Positions 1 to 8,627 of a DNA stretch of 28,396 nucleotides are shown here, one piece after another. How positions within the stretch are numbered: the stretch's first letter is position 1; every line of letters starts with the position of its first letter. Under the pieces are notes generated by a model. It saw only the letters and a program-made list of their open reading frames with translations, ran no database searches and had not been told where the DNA came from. The translations under genes and the position numbers were made by a program. Source of the DNA: a virus; the IMG/VR virus record IMGVR_UViG_3300025876_000088, positions 1 through 28,396 of that record; one strand, given 5' to 3'.

Positions 1-16
1 CTCATAAACATATGAG
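1..16 (+). terminator. Possible hairpin, left arm cut by the window edge
   Basis: CTCAT at 1-5 pairs with ATGAG at 12-16 around a 6-base loop. The next bases, GTTT, would pair with AAAC if that lies just before the window, giving a longer stem. It could be the terminator of the gene before the giant-gene array. There is no clear T-run after it, so the call is weak. Confidence 0.2.
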
Positions 17-33
17 GTTTGCTAAACATATAT

Positions 34-41
34 TATTTTTG
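34..41 (+). promoter_or_regulatory. Candidate Bacteroidota-type -7 box before the giant-gene array
   Basis: TATTTTTG matches the TAnnTTTG -7 consensus of the Bacteroidota primary sigma factor and lies 17 bases before the first giant gene. A TTTG is present at 18-21, but it is only 12 bases upstream, too close for the usual -33 element (about 19-21 bases). This is therefore a half-match in AT-rich DNA that could arise by chance. A phage-specific promoter is equally possible. Confidence 0.3.
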
Positions 42-58
42 TATAAACTGATTCAATA

Positions 59-3000
59 ATGGCAACATACTTAAGCGGGGTCACACCCTATATTCCACAG
101 ATACAACCATTTGCTCCAGACTTAAACTTCTACTCTGGGGTTTTGGACTTTAAACAAAGTAAGACTGACCAAGGTCGTGACCAACTTAGTACTATGTATG
201 GTTCTTTGTTGAATGCGCCAATGATGCGTGATGATAACATTGCATCTAGGGATGCTTTCTTTAAGACTATAGATCAAGATATCAAGAAGATGTCTACTAT
301 GGATTTATCTAAAGCGGCTAATGTGCAAGCGGCATCAGGTATCTTTGAACAAATGCTTGACAATAAGGGTATTGTTAAAGATATGGTCTGGACAAAGAAC
401 TTCCAGAAGCAACAAGGTAAATCAGAAAGTTTCAAGAACTGTATAGACATTGAGAAGTGTGGTGGTGCTTGGTGGGAAGGTGGAGACAAAGCTCTTCAGT
501 ATAAAGCTGATGAGTTTAGAAAAGCCACTAAACAAGATGCTTTAAATTTTGGTAATGCTAATTATACACCATATCAAGATGTAACGAAAAAAGCTATGGC
601 TCTTGCAAAAGAAGCAGGGTTAAGTATTTCTGTTGATCAATTACAGGGTGGCTATATTACTACTACTAAAAATGGACCTATGCTTGTAGGGCCTTTACAG
701 AACTTGTTTATGGGCTCATTAGGTAATGATCCTAAGATTACGGAGTACTATAAGACTAAAGCTTATGTAGACCGAAAAGAATGGGTGTATGGTAATGAAG
801 CACAATACGGTTCTACAGAAGCCGCTGAACAAGCTTACATTAATGAGATGACTCCAGTGTTGGATCAGATGTTTAGTAAGTCAAAAGCTGATATTGAAAA
901 CCAAGTTGAAACAACGTCACGTATCAAAAAAGATGTAGCAAAGAAAATTGCTAGTGATGGTGCCATGCCTGGTAGTACAATAGCGAAAGTATATAATGAC
1001 TTGAATAATCAAGAAGGTGGTTACTCATCTTCTTTAGCAGTAGTTGAAGATGCCTCTAACAATGTTAATGCAATTGCTGAGAATAATAATCCTAAATATA
1101 CTGCTGAGTATATTGATAGAGCTATGGCTTCATTTGGATTAGGGCAAGACATTAATGCGGCAGCAAACACTTTGGCTTATAAGGATTATGAGTTCAAGAT
1201 GAAAGAGGATCCATATTCTATGGAGGCTTATAGACAAAAGAACAGAATGATTCTTGCTGACCAGAGACACAAAAATAAATTAGAATTAACTAAATATAAA
1301 TTCGACCTTGATCAATATGCTGAACAACTTGTAGCAACAGGTGGTGAGATATATAATGTAGGTACTCCAACAGATGTTATGGGTGCTGCAGATCCTGGTA
1401 ATCCAAATAGTAAATCTTATGAGGCTAGTCAGAAAGGATTCAACGAGTTCAGTGATGATAGAGAAGCTTTAAAAAATGATTTAAGTTCTTCTGAAAGAGG
1501 TATTGTATCTGATATTTATAAAGCCACAGCTAATGCTGCTGCATCAGGAGATACTCAAGCTCAAACAGACTTGGTAGCTATTGTAGATGCAATGGCCAAT
1601 GCTTCAATGACAGGTGATGAAACATTGTCTGGAGAAGGAAGAGGTAGTGAAGTACGTGGTTCTGGTGGCGGAGGATTAACGGGTGGTATTACTCCAAACC
1701 AAGGAAGAGCATTAAAAGAGCAATTAGCCAATGCAACAACATTGGATCAGAAATACGCGATAGCTAAAAAGTATGGCGGTAATATAAATGAACTTTCAGG
1801 TACTGCCGTTGATGATATGTATGAGAGTACGATCAAAGGAATGTATGACAGAACTGGAGGCAATGAGGTTTTAAGACCACACCTAGATCAAGTATGGGCA
1901 AACACAGCAAGTAACAGACGTTCTATAGAAGCTAAGAATTCAGCACTAGAACAAATGGATGGTTGGTATGCAAGTGAAGCACAAGAGGTTATTAGTAAGG
2001 CCGCTTCAACAGGCAAGTACTCAGATTTTGAAGTAGATGCTTTTGAATCTTATATTGATGCTAAAGGTCACACTGTTGGTAAGGAACAATTTGTAAAGAA
2101 CATGGTCTCAAAAGGTCATAGTTCAAAGGTTGCAAATGAAATGTTCAGAGGTGACAGAAGGTTAGCAATGGGTGAAGATTATGATTCTGCTACTGGAGAA
2201 ATAGAAGGAGGATTCTGGTCAAGTGTAGGAAACGTTTTAGGTTCCGTAGTTGATGGAATAGGAACTACTGTAGCTGGTGTAACTGGTGAATTAGCCAATG
2301 TCCTTGAGTGGGTAATGCCTTGGAATGACCTTGAAGAAGGTGAGATGGGAAGTGGTTGGAGTTGGTGGGATGGAACAGAACATTTAGGAGGATGGGATTA
2401 TGACTCTCCTACTGACAGAGCTAATAGAGCTGGTTATGGCGCAGGTGATGCAGGGGATACATGGTTTGGAAATGAAGATCTTCAGATGGGTGCTCCGGGT
2501 ATACATGATATGTGGCAAAGAGCTTTTAGTGAAAATGTAACACCTGATGGTGATAGAGCATGGTTAGGTATAAATGGAGCTGGAGATTCTTATTCTCAAG
2601 GAATAAGATTTGATGCAGCTGATCCTAAGTTTTATAGAAGTACAGCAACAATTGGAACAACGGGATTTTTAAAGGATGCTATAAATAGTGGTAACGCTAT
2701 TGTCAGTATGGGAGGTCCTCAAAATAGTGTACCTGGTTCAAGCATGGATAATGGTCAAATGATTTTACAGCAGTTGTATAAAGATATGGCTACTATGAAA
2801 AAAGGTGCTTCAAGACCAATACCAACTGTTACTTATCAAAATATTGCGGGTGAAGATGAAAGCATGACTGCTTTAAATATTAAGTTTAACCAACCGTATG
2901 TAAACAAATATAAGGGGAGTGAAAAAGAACCAGGTGTTCTCCGTCCTTATATGAAGGAGCTTACTACTGAAGGTATGACCGTTTATCTTCCAAAGTCTGA

Positions 3001-3358
3001 TGCTACAAACGTATTTGCGGCTAGCTCTCAAAAGAGTTACAATGAACAGCTTATGTCATGGAGAGGTCAGATTGATTTTGATGGTCATCCCAATTATTCA
3101 AAAGATTTCCGTATAGAAACAGATAAAGAGACAGGCCAATATCATGCGCGAGGAAAATACGCAATTGGTCTAGATGAATCAGGTAATACAATGTGGGATG
3201 AGATTGATGATGTTTATGCATTTAATACACCACTTGATAGACTTGTGTCAGATTATGATGGCTTCTTAGGAACTATTGCTTCACAAAACAAAGCTATTGT
3301 AGATGCTTGGACTCTTCAAAACGGAGTTAAAGATCCACAACAACTGTTAAATCAATAA
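59..3358 (+). CDS. crAss-like phage internal/cargo virion protein (1099 aa)
   Basis: This is the first of four giant genes and resembles the crAss-like virion protein encoded just upstream of the virion RNA polymerase genes. The recognisable block is residues 10-115: Y-I-P-Q-I-Q-P-F, L-N-F-Y, L-N-A-P-M-M-R-D-D-N, then F-F-K-T-I-D-Q-D-I-K-K-M and I-V-K-D-M-V-W-T-K-N-F. In related phages, large proteins at this position are packaged in the particle (tail barrel or capsid). That location here is inferred. A Gly-rich linker (residues 525-545) separates a mostly helical N-terminal half from the rest. Residues 717-750 form a Gly/Val-rich amphipathic stretch, followed by six Trp within 751-779. There is no signal peptide and no enzymatic motif. 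The start is ATG with A at -3 and no Shine-Dalgarno site. The next gene is in the same frame, separated only by TAA-GAC. Confidence 0.8.
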   Translation: MATYLSGVTPYIPQIQPFAPDLNFYSGVLDFKQSKTDQGRDQLSTMYGSLLNAPMMRDDNIASRDAFFKTIDQDIKKMSTMDLSKAANVQAASGIFEQMLDNKGIVKDMVWTKNFQKQQGKSESFKNCIDIEKCGGAWWEGGDKALQYKADEFRKATKQDALNFGNANYTPYQDVTKKAMALAKEAGLSISVDQLQGGYITTTKNGPMLVGPLQNLFMGSLGNDPKITEYYKTKAYVDRKEWVYGNEAQYGSTEAAEQAYINEMTPVLDQMFSKSKADIENQVETTSRIKKDVAKKIASDGAMPGSTIAKVYNDLNNQEGGYSSSLAVVEDASNNVNAIAENNNPKYTAEYIDRAMASFGLGQDINAAANTLAYKDYEFKMKEDPYSMEAYRQKNRMILADQRHKNKLELTKYKFDLDQYAEQLVATGGEIYNVGTPTDVMGAADPGNPNSKSYEASQKGFNEFSDDREALKNDLSSSERGIVSDIYKATANAAASGDTQAQTDLVAIVDAMANASMTGDETLSGEGRGSEVRGSGGGGLTGGITPNQGRALKEQLANATTLDQKYAIAKKYGGNINELSGTAVDDMYESTIKGMYDRTGGNEVLRPHLDQVWANTASNRRSIEAKNSALEQMDGWYASEAQEVISKAASTGKYSDFEVDAFESYIDAKGHTVGKEQFVKNMVSKGHSSKVANEMFRGDRRLAMGEDYDSATGEIEGGFWSSVGNVLGSVVDGIGTTVAGVTGELANVLEWVMPWNDLEEGEMGSGWSWWDGTEHLGGWDYDSPTDRANRAGYGAGDAGDTWFGNEDLQMGAPGIHDMWQRAFSENVTPDGDRAWLGINGAGDSYSQGIRFDAADPKFYRSTATIGTTGFLKDAINSGNAIVSMGGPQNSVPGSSMDNGQMILQQLYKDMATMKKGASRPIPTVTYQNIAGEDESMTALNIKFNQPYVNKYKGSEKEPGVLRPYMKELTTEGMTVYLPKSDATNVFAASSQKSYNEQLMSWRGQIDFDGHPNYSKDFRIETDKETGQYHARGKYAIGLDESGNTMWDEIDDVYAFNTPLDRLVSDYDGFLGTIASQNKAIVDAWTLQNGVKDPQQLLNQ

Positions 3359-3361
3359 GAC

Positions 3362-6300
3362 ATGGGAAGATTTGATGACATTGATCCGAGTTCACCATTA
3401 TATACGGGGCCTCCGGCACTAAGTGCAAGCGATAATACTTTTTCACCTGAAATGCTTAAACCGCAGGCTCCTGTACCAGCAAGCATGCAAAACATGCAAA
3501 GCATAAATGGAGTAAATGTTAAACCATTTGTTCCACCACCAAGTCTTGGCACAAACTTTCCAAAAGCATCTAGTAATACTATAGCGGCTACTGTGCGTAG
3601 TTTTCAAAACAGAGATTTAATAGCAGCTGACCAATTTAAAATGACTAAGTCAGGTACTGGAGATTTCAGAAACCCTATGGGTGGAAATAACTTTTACGAA
3701 AGATATAATTCTGTTGGTTATAGAGATGTATATGAAAAATTAGGCTTTTCACCATTCAGAGATAATGAGGAGCTTTACAATAAGAACACTTCAATGTGGG
3801 ATGATTGGCAAAGAGCAGGTGCTCAAACATTTGCTAATGCAAGTATTGCTTTTAAAGATGCTGCGTCATTTGGTAAGCTTACAGATACTGAAGCTGCTAC
3901 GGCACAACAAAAAGCTATGGCAATTGGTAACACAACTAAAGGTGGTGTTCAAGGTTTCTTAGCTAATGGTGTCTTAAATGCTGGTTATACCTTTGGTATT
4001 ATAGCAGAGCTTGCTGTAGAAGAAGCTGCATTATTTGCTGCTGAAGTTGGTTTAGCTGCGGCAACGGGTGCAACGCTTGGTGCCACTGCACCAGGTTTTG
4101 CTGCTAATACAGCTTTAATGGCTTCACGCGCAACACGTGCTTTTGGTAAAATAAAAAGTGCTTATAAGGTTGCCAGCAACATGAGGAAAACTCTCGGTAA
4201 TCTAAAAGATGCTAATAAGGCACGTACTTTTTTTAAGAGTGCTGCAAATTTCATAAACCCATTAGAGAATACAGCTCAGTTTTTTAGAGGCGCTAACAAA
4301 GTAGACGACCTAGGAAGACTTGCTTATACTACTAAAGGTGCTGGTGCATTCTATGCAGATGTTCAACAACTTCGTTTAGCTTTTGGAGAAAGTTCATTAG
4401 AGGGTGGTCATACTCAATTAGACATGGAGAAGAATCTTTATAGTGAGTTTACTGCTGAGAATGGAAGAGCACCTAATAGAGAAGAAGCAACAAATATTAA
4501 AACTCTAGCTAGACAAGCAGGTGAGAGTACTGCTTTGATAAACATGCCTACTATACTTTATAGTAATAAAATATTATTTGATGGTTTACTTAGACCATCA
4601 AAACCAGTAAAAGATATTATTAGTAAAAAAGGAAAGAATATTTTGTTTGATCCTAAGAAAGCAGCGATGCAAAACTATACTAAGATAGCTCCAGGATTTA
4701 TGAGCAAGCCTCTAACATATTTGAGGAATCCTAGATTACTTGGTTCAGCTGCTAGAAAATATACAGCAGGTGCTATACCTGAAGGTTTACAAGAAGTTGC
4801 ACAGGAAACAATATCTGGTTCAACTAAAGATTATTATACGGCACAATTCAGAGGAAATACTGAAAGAGGTCAATGGTATAATATGCTTGGTGACAACTTA
4901 GTAAAGCAGGTTAGTAAAGAAGGACTGCATACATTCATGTCTGGTTTTATGATACCTGGTTTGATTGGCCCAGTAATGGGACCTGTTGGTCAGATTAAAC
5001 AAGAACTTTATAGTGGAGGACAAGGCATAAAGAATTTGTCTTTACGTTATACTGATCCTGCTCAATGGAAAAAAGTAAAAGATGAACGTGCTGCAAAATT
5101 AGATGACACTGTAGAAAAGCTCAACGAGTTTTATGCAGACCCTGCAAAATATCTTTCACCGGATCTATTAAACTTACAGCAACAGAAAGCTGCTAGACAA
5201 GGTGAGGATGATGCTGAACAAATGGATGACACTAAAACACTCCATGATATTAAAGATAGTGCCAGTTTTGAACACATCACTACAGCATTAGAGATGGGTA
5301 GGTTTGATACAACTATGGAAAGGTTGGAAAGCATGAAAAATATTTCAGCGGAAGATATAGCTGAATCATATCCTCATTTAACAGAAGCAGAATTTGGGAA
5401 TATTATTGATAAGGGTGTTAAGCGTGGTAAGTCTATTCAAAAAAGATGGGAATATGCAACAGAGTTTTTAAAAAATCCTTATGATTCACGTAAAAAAGGT
5501 TTAGATTCTAGGGCAAGGGAAGAAGAGTTTCTTCAGGAAAGTGCTTGGAATAAGGCTATTAAAGAACTTGTCTTTAATCAAGACACTTTTGATAGATCTC
5601 TGGAAAGAACTGAGTCTATACTTTCTACAGCTCAAGCAGATTCAGGACTAGCAAATACTCCTTATGGTGAGTTCAGTGTTATGTTTGATTTTGAACAAGC
5701 GGGAAGTGAGCTTGATAGCTTGAAAATGCAAGTTGAAAGTTTAAAAGGCGAGATGATTGAGCCACGCCAAAAGAAATTACAAAAAGAGAAGCAGACTCAG
5801 TTAGAGTTACTTACTTCTTATGTAGATGCGCTTGCTGAGGCTAAGGTAAATACGGTTGAAGAAAAGATGCCTGCTAAAGATTTAGCCGCTATACGTAAAT
5901 CTTTTGATGCTTATGTTGATTTTCTTGGACAAAAGAATGGTGACTTTATTCAATCTCAAAAACTTGATGCAACATTTAAAAGCATTATAGATTATCAGAT
6001 GCTTAAAGGTAGATCAAAGAAAGCAAATGATGCTGTTAATATTTTAATTAATCCAAAAGGTTTTGCTGAAAAATTTGAAGAGATTAAGTTTGTAGAAGCC
6101 GAAATTTACGCTAACAGAAAAAATGAAATAAGAAAATCCTTAGAAGAGTTTATTAAAGTAAAAGATAAGAATGACATGCTTAACGAATTGTATGAAGCAG
6201 GTATGTTTTTTGATCCCGCAGACTTGGTTAAACTAGAAGAGGAAGGAATAGTACCAGATACATTTTATCTTACAGAACATGAAGGTGATGACAAGATGGA

Positions 6301-8626
6301 AGTTGTTGCCAATTCAGAACAATATTCTAAAGCTATACAGATACTTAACAAATACATGGATAGCTTAACTAACATTGATGCCGGTCAGGATAGAAGTCCT
6401 TATAATCAAGTTGGTAGAAATAAACTTAAAAATGACAAGCGTACATATGATGATATTGCTAAACAGTTTGGATTTGATACAACACTAAAAGAAAAAGAGG
6501 TTGATGCTAAAATAGAAAGTTCAAGACAAAAAGAGCAAGCAGAATTACTTAAGGCTATTCCAAACGCTGAGAACTATTTAACAGATGGTAAAGTTGATAA
6601 AGAAAAGATAACTAACCCTGAAGATATAGCTAAGTTTGAAGAAATATACGATAGGTATGACAAGATTATATCTCCTTTATTAGAATCTAAAAAAACACAA
6701 CAAACTAATAATGTTGCTTTAGAAACAAAAATTCCTTTAGTACAAGTGCTACAAACTATTATAGATAGCCCGCAATCTACTGTAAGAGAAAAAGAGTTAG
6801 CTAAAAAATTAATGGAGGTTAGTGATAAGAATTATTTTGTAACATTTGTAAATAACGCCACTACAGCTGGTTCCTATAGTGATGTTACTCAAACTGTTAT
6901 TGATGCACGTTGGAGTTCGCATGATTATAAACAGGGAATGGAAGGTGCTCCTATTGAACAAGTTATTTTAAAGCAGGAGATGCATAGAATTGCTAGTGAA
7001 TCTTTAAGTAAAGATGCTAGTTTTAAAGCTGAAATGAAAACTTTAATGCAGGAAGCAAGAATGAAATATGACATGCTTTCTCCAGAAGAAAAAAGAGCTC
7101 TTGCAGATCCTAATAAAAGAATGTTTGAAGGGTTTACTTCTGTAGAAGGGTTTGTTGCAGAAGCCATGTCTAACGAAAAGTTTCAAGCTTTTTTAGGAAC
7201 GGCTACAACAGCAAGTGAGAATAAAGTTCAATCTGGATGGAAGTCTTTTGTTGATAAAGTATTAAGACAAATTGGTAAAATGTTAGGTGGCAGACCTAGC
7301 GGTACTGTACTGAATGCTGCAATGAATGCTATTACAGCGAAGATTGATTCTATGTATGGTTCAATTACTCCACAAGCATCTATTAAATCAGAAATTAAAG
7401 AAGTTGTTATTGCACCAACAGTAACTAACAAGATGCCTATTTCTGAGTTAAGGACTAAACATCCTAAACTTGCGCAGTCTGTATTAGATTTATATATGGC
7501 AGAGAATGAAGGTAGAGACATGAGAGGCGAAGACCTTCTTGATGAAGATTACCTTAATAAATCTCCAGAAGAAATATTCAAGTCTACGGCTTTTATAGGT
7601 TACTTTAAGAGTGCAATCTTTAAGAAAAAAGAAGATGCCATTAGTGCATACAATAAAAATGTACCAGTAGGTAAAGCTAAACCTGTAGCAGATGAGTCTT
7701 TTGCAAAAGAAGATGTAACTGATGAGGAGTATGCAGACTTTGTTGATAATAATAAAGTCAGCCGTTTACGTATTATAACCATAGCTGAAAAATATAAAAA
7801 CAAAGAATCTTTTACTGAAAAAGAAAAAGCAATATTTGCAGGAAAGGTTGCTGAAATTAAACAGTACATTGCTGATTCAGTTGCTGAAGTTCCTAGTATT
7901 AAGACTAGAGAAATGAAGTCTGCTTTAAGAGCTCTTGGTTATACTAAGAATGAAGTAAGAAGCATGTCAATAGGTGAAGCCTGGAGATTATCTTACCAAA
8001 GATTAACTAAAGAGGAACGTAATCAAATTGAACTTGCTGATCAGGCTGAAGTTCGTGAAGAGCAAACAGAAATTAGAAATGAAATAAGAACTCGTATACA
8101 AGAAGAAATTGATTCTTCAAATACATATGAAGAATTGATGGCAACAAAAGTTGAACTACTTTCTGAAATGCAAACTAATCCTTTGCTTGCTACAACTGCG
8201 GGATATACTGGAGCTGAGTTAGAAACTTTAATTAACGCAAGGTTGGAACAATTAGCTTTTTCTGTTAACTTTGATAGTGTAAGTGAAGGAGAAATTATCA
8301 TGCTTAATGATGGCCGTAATACTATGGTTGAAGTAACAGCAAAAGATACAACAGGTAGATTTATAGTAGTTCAGCATGTTAAAGATGCGTCTAAAGAACA
8401 ATACATAAAAGAAAGCGAAATGGAAGAATCAGTTAAGTATCTGTACAGTGAAGCTCTTGAAAATGTTGAGCCTGAAGATGACGGTGAAGTAACTAATGAG
8501 GATCAAGAAATATCAAATGAATCACTTGAAGGTTTAGAAGGAACTGATGAGGTAGATGCTATAGTTGATAATCTTGATAATGAGAATGACGATGATAACT
8601 GGGATGATCACATAAACGAATGTTAG
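3362..8626 (+). CDS. Giant crAss-like virion-associated protein with degenerate zincin domain and acidic tail (1754 aa)
   Basis: I do not recognise a named function. Position and style fit a large internal protein co-packaged with the RNA polymerase. The N-terminus is Pro-rich. Residues 203-255 are Ala/Gly-rich and hydrophobic, and 525-543 is another hydrophobic Gly/Pro stretch, so part of the chain may contact membrane. E-G-L-Q-E-V-A-Q-E at 474-482 resembles a motif of other crAss-like giant proteins. Residues 580-1130 are charged and largely helical. Residues about 1170-1310 align by eye with the zincin domains of the next two genes, but HExxH is replaced by Q-E-M-H-R (1205-1209). About 1638-1695 looks like a small beta-barrel. 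The last 58 residues have 25 Asp/Glu and no Lys/Arg. The gene starts 3 bases after gene 1 and ends 1 base before the polymerase gene, which suggests translational coupling. Confidence 0.75.
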   Translation: MGRFDDIDPSSPLYTGPPALSASDNTFSPEMLKPQAPVPASMQNMQSINGVNVKPFVPPPSLGTNFPKASSNTIAATVRSFQNRDLIAADQFKMTKSGTGDFRNPMGGNNFYERYNSVGYRDVYEKLGFSPFRDNEELYNKNTSMWDDWQRAGAQTFANASIAFKDAASFGKLTDTEAATAQQKAMAIGNTTKGGVQGFLANGVLNAGYTFGIIAELAVEEAALFAAEVGLAAATGATLGATAPGFAANTALMASRATRAFGKIKSAYKVASNMRKTLGNLKDANKARTFFKSAANFINPLENTAQFFRGANKVDDLGRLAYTTKGAGAFYADVQQLRLAFGESSLEGGHTQLDMEKNLYSEFTAENGRAPNREEATNIKTLARQAGESTALINMPTILYSNKILFDGLLRPSKPVKDIISKKGKNILFDPKKAAMQNYTKIAPGFMSKPLTYLRNPRLLGSAARKYTAGAIPEGLQEVAQETISGSTKDYYTAQFRGNTERGQWYNMLGDNLVKQVSKEGLHTFMSGFMIPGLIGPVMGPVGQIKQELYSGGQGIKNLSLRYTDPAQWKKVKDERAAKLDDTVEKLNEFYADPAKYLSPDLLNLQQQKAARQGEDDAEQMDDTKTLHDIKDSASFEHITTALEMGRFDTTMERLESMKNISAEDIAESYPHLTEAEFGNIIDKGVKRGKSIQKRWEYATEFLKNPYDSRKKGLDSRAREEEFLQESAWNKAIKELVFNQDTFDRSLERTESILSTAQADSGLANTPYGEFSVMFDFEQAGSELDSLKMQVESLKGEMIEPRQKKLQKEKQTQLELLTSYVDALAEAKVNTVEEKMPAKDLAAIRKSFDAYVDFLGQKNGDFIQSQKLDATFKSIIDYQMLKGRSKKANDAVNILINPKGFAEKFEEIKFVEAEIYANRKNEIRKSLEEFIKVKDKNDMLNELYEAGMFFDPADLVKLEEEGIVPDTFYLTEHEGDDKMEVVANSEQYSKAIQILNKYMDSLTNIDAGQDRSPYNQVGRNKLKNDKRTYDDIAKQFGFDTTLKEKEVDAKIESSRQKEQAELLKAIPNAENYLTDGKVDKEKITNPEDIAKFEEIYDRYDKIISPLLESKKTQQTNNVALETKIPLVQVLQTIIDSPQSTVREKELAKKLMEVSDKNYFVTFVNNATTAGSYSDVTQTVIDARWSSHDYKQGMEGAPIEQVILKQEMHRIASESLSKDASFKAEMKTLMQEARMKYDMLSPEEKRALADPNKRMFEGFTSVEGFVAEAMSNEKFQAFLGTATTASENKVQSGWKSFVDKVLRQIGKMLGGRPSGTVLNAAMNAITAKIDSMYGSITPQASIKSEIKEVVIAPTVTNKMPISELRTKHPKLAQSVLDLYMAENEGRDMRGEDLLDEDYLNKSPEEIFKSTAFIGYFKSAIFKKKEDAISAYNKNVPVGKAKPVADESFAKEDVTDEEYADFVDNNKVSRLRIITIAEKYKNKESFTEKEKAIFAGKVAEIKQYIADSVAEVPSIKTREMKSALRALGYTKNEVRSMSIGEAWRLSYQRLTKEERNQIELADQAEVREEQTEIRNEIRTRIQEEIDSSNTYEELMATKVELLSEMQTNPLLATTAGYTGAELETLINARLEQLAFSVNFDSVSEGEIIMLNDGRNTMVEVTAKDTTGRFIVVQHVKDASKEQYIKESEMEESVKYLYSEALENVEPEDDGEVTNEDQEISNESLEGLEGTDEVDAIVDNLDNENDDDNWDDHINEC
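6860..7290 (+). other. Degenerate zincin module D (pseudo-metalloprotease) in the 1754-aa protein
   Basis: Residues about 1170-1310. Q1205-E1206-M1207-H1208-R1209 stands where the active copies have HExxH, so both zinc-binding His are lost. E1262, in V-E-G-F-V, aligns with the third-ligand Glu of the other copies (E-E-A-I-V or E-E-W-L-A), 57 residues after Q1205. A helix ending in M-L-G-G follows 46 residues later. The layout matches the other three copies, so this looks like a paralogue kept for structure or binding. The alignment was done by eye. Confidence 0.5.
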
Positions 8627-8627
8627 A

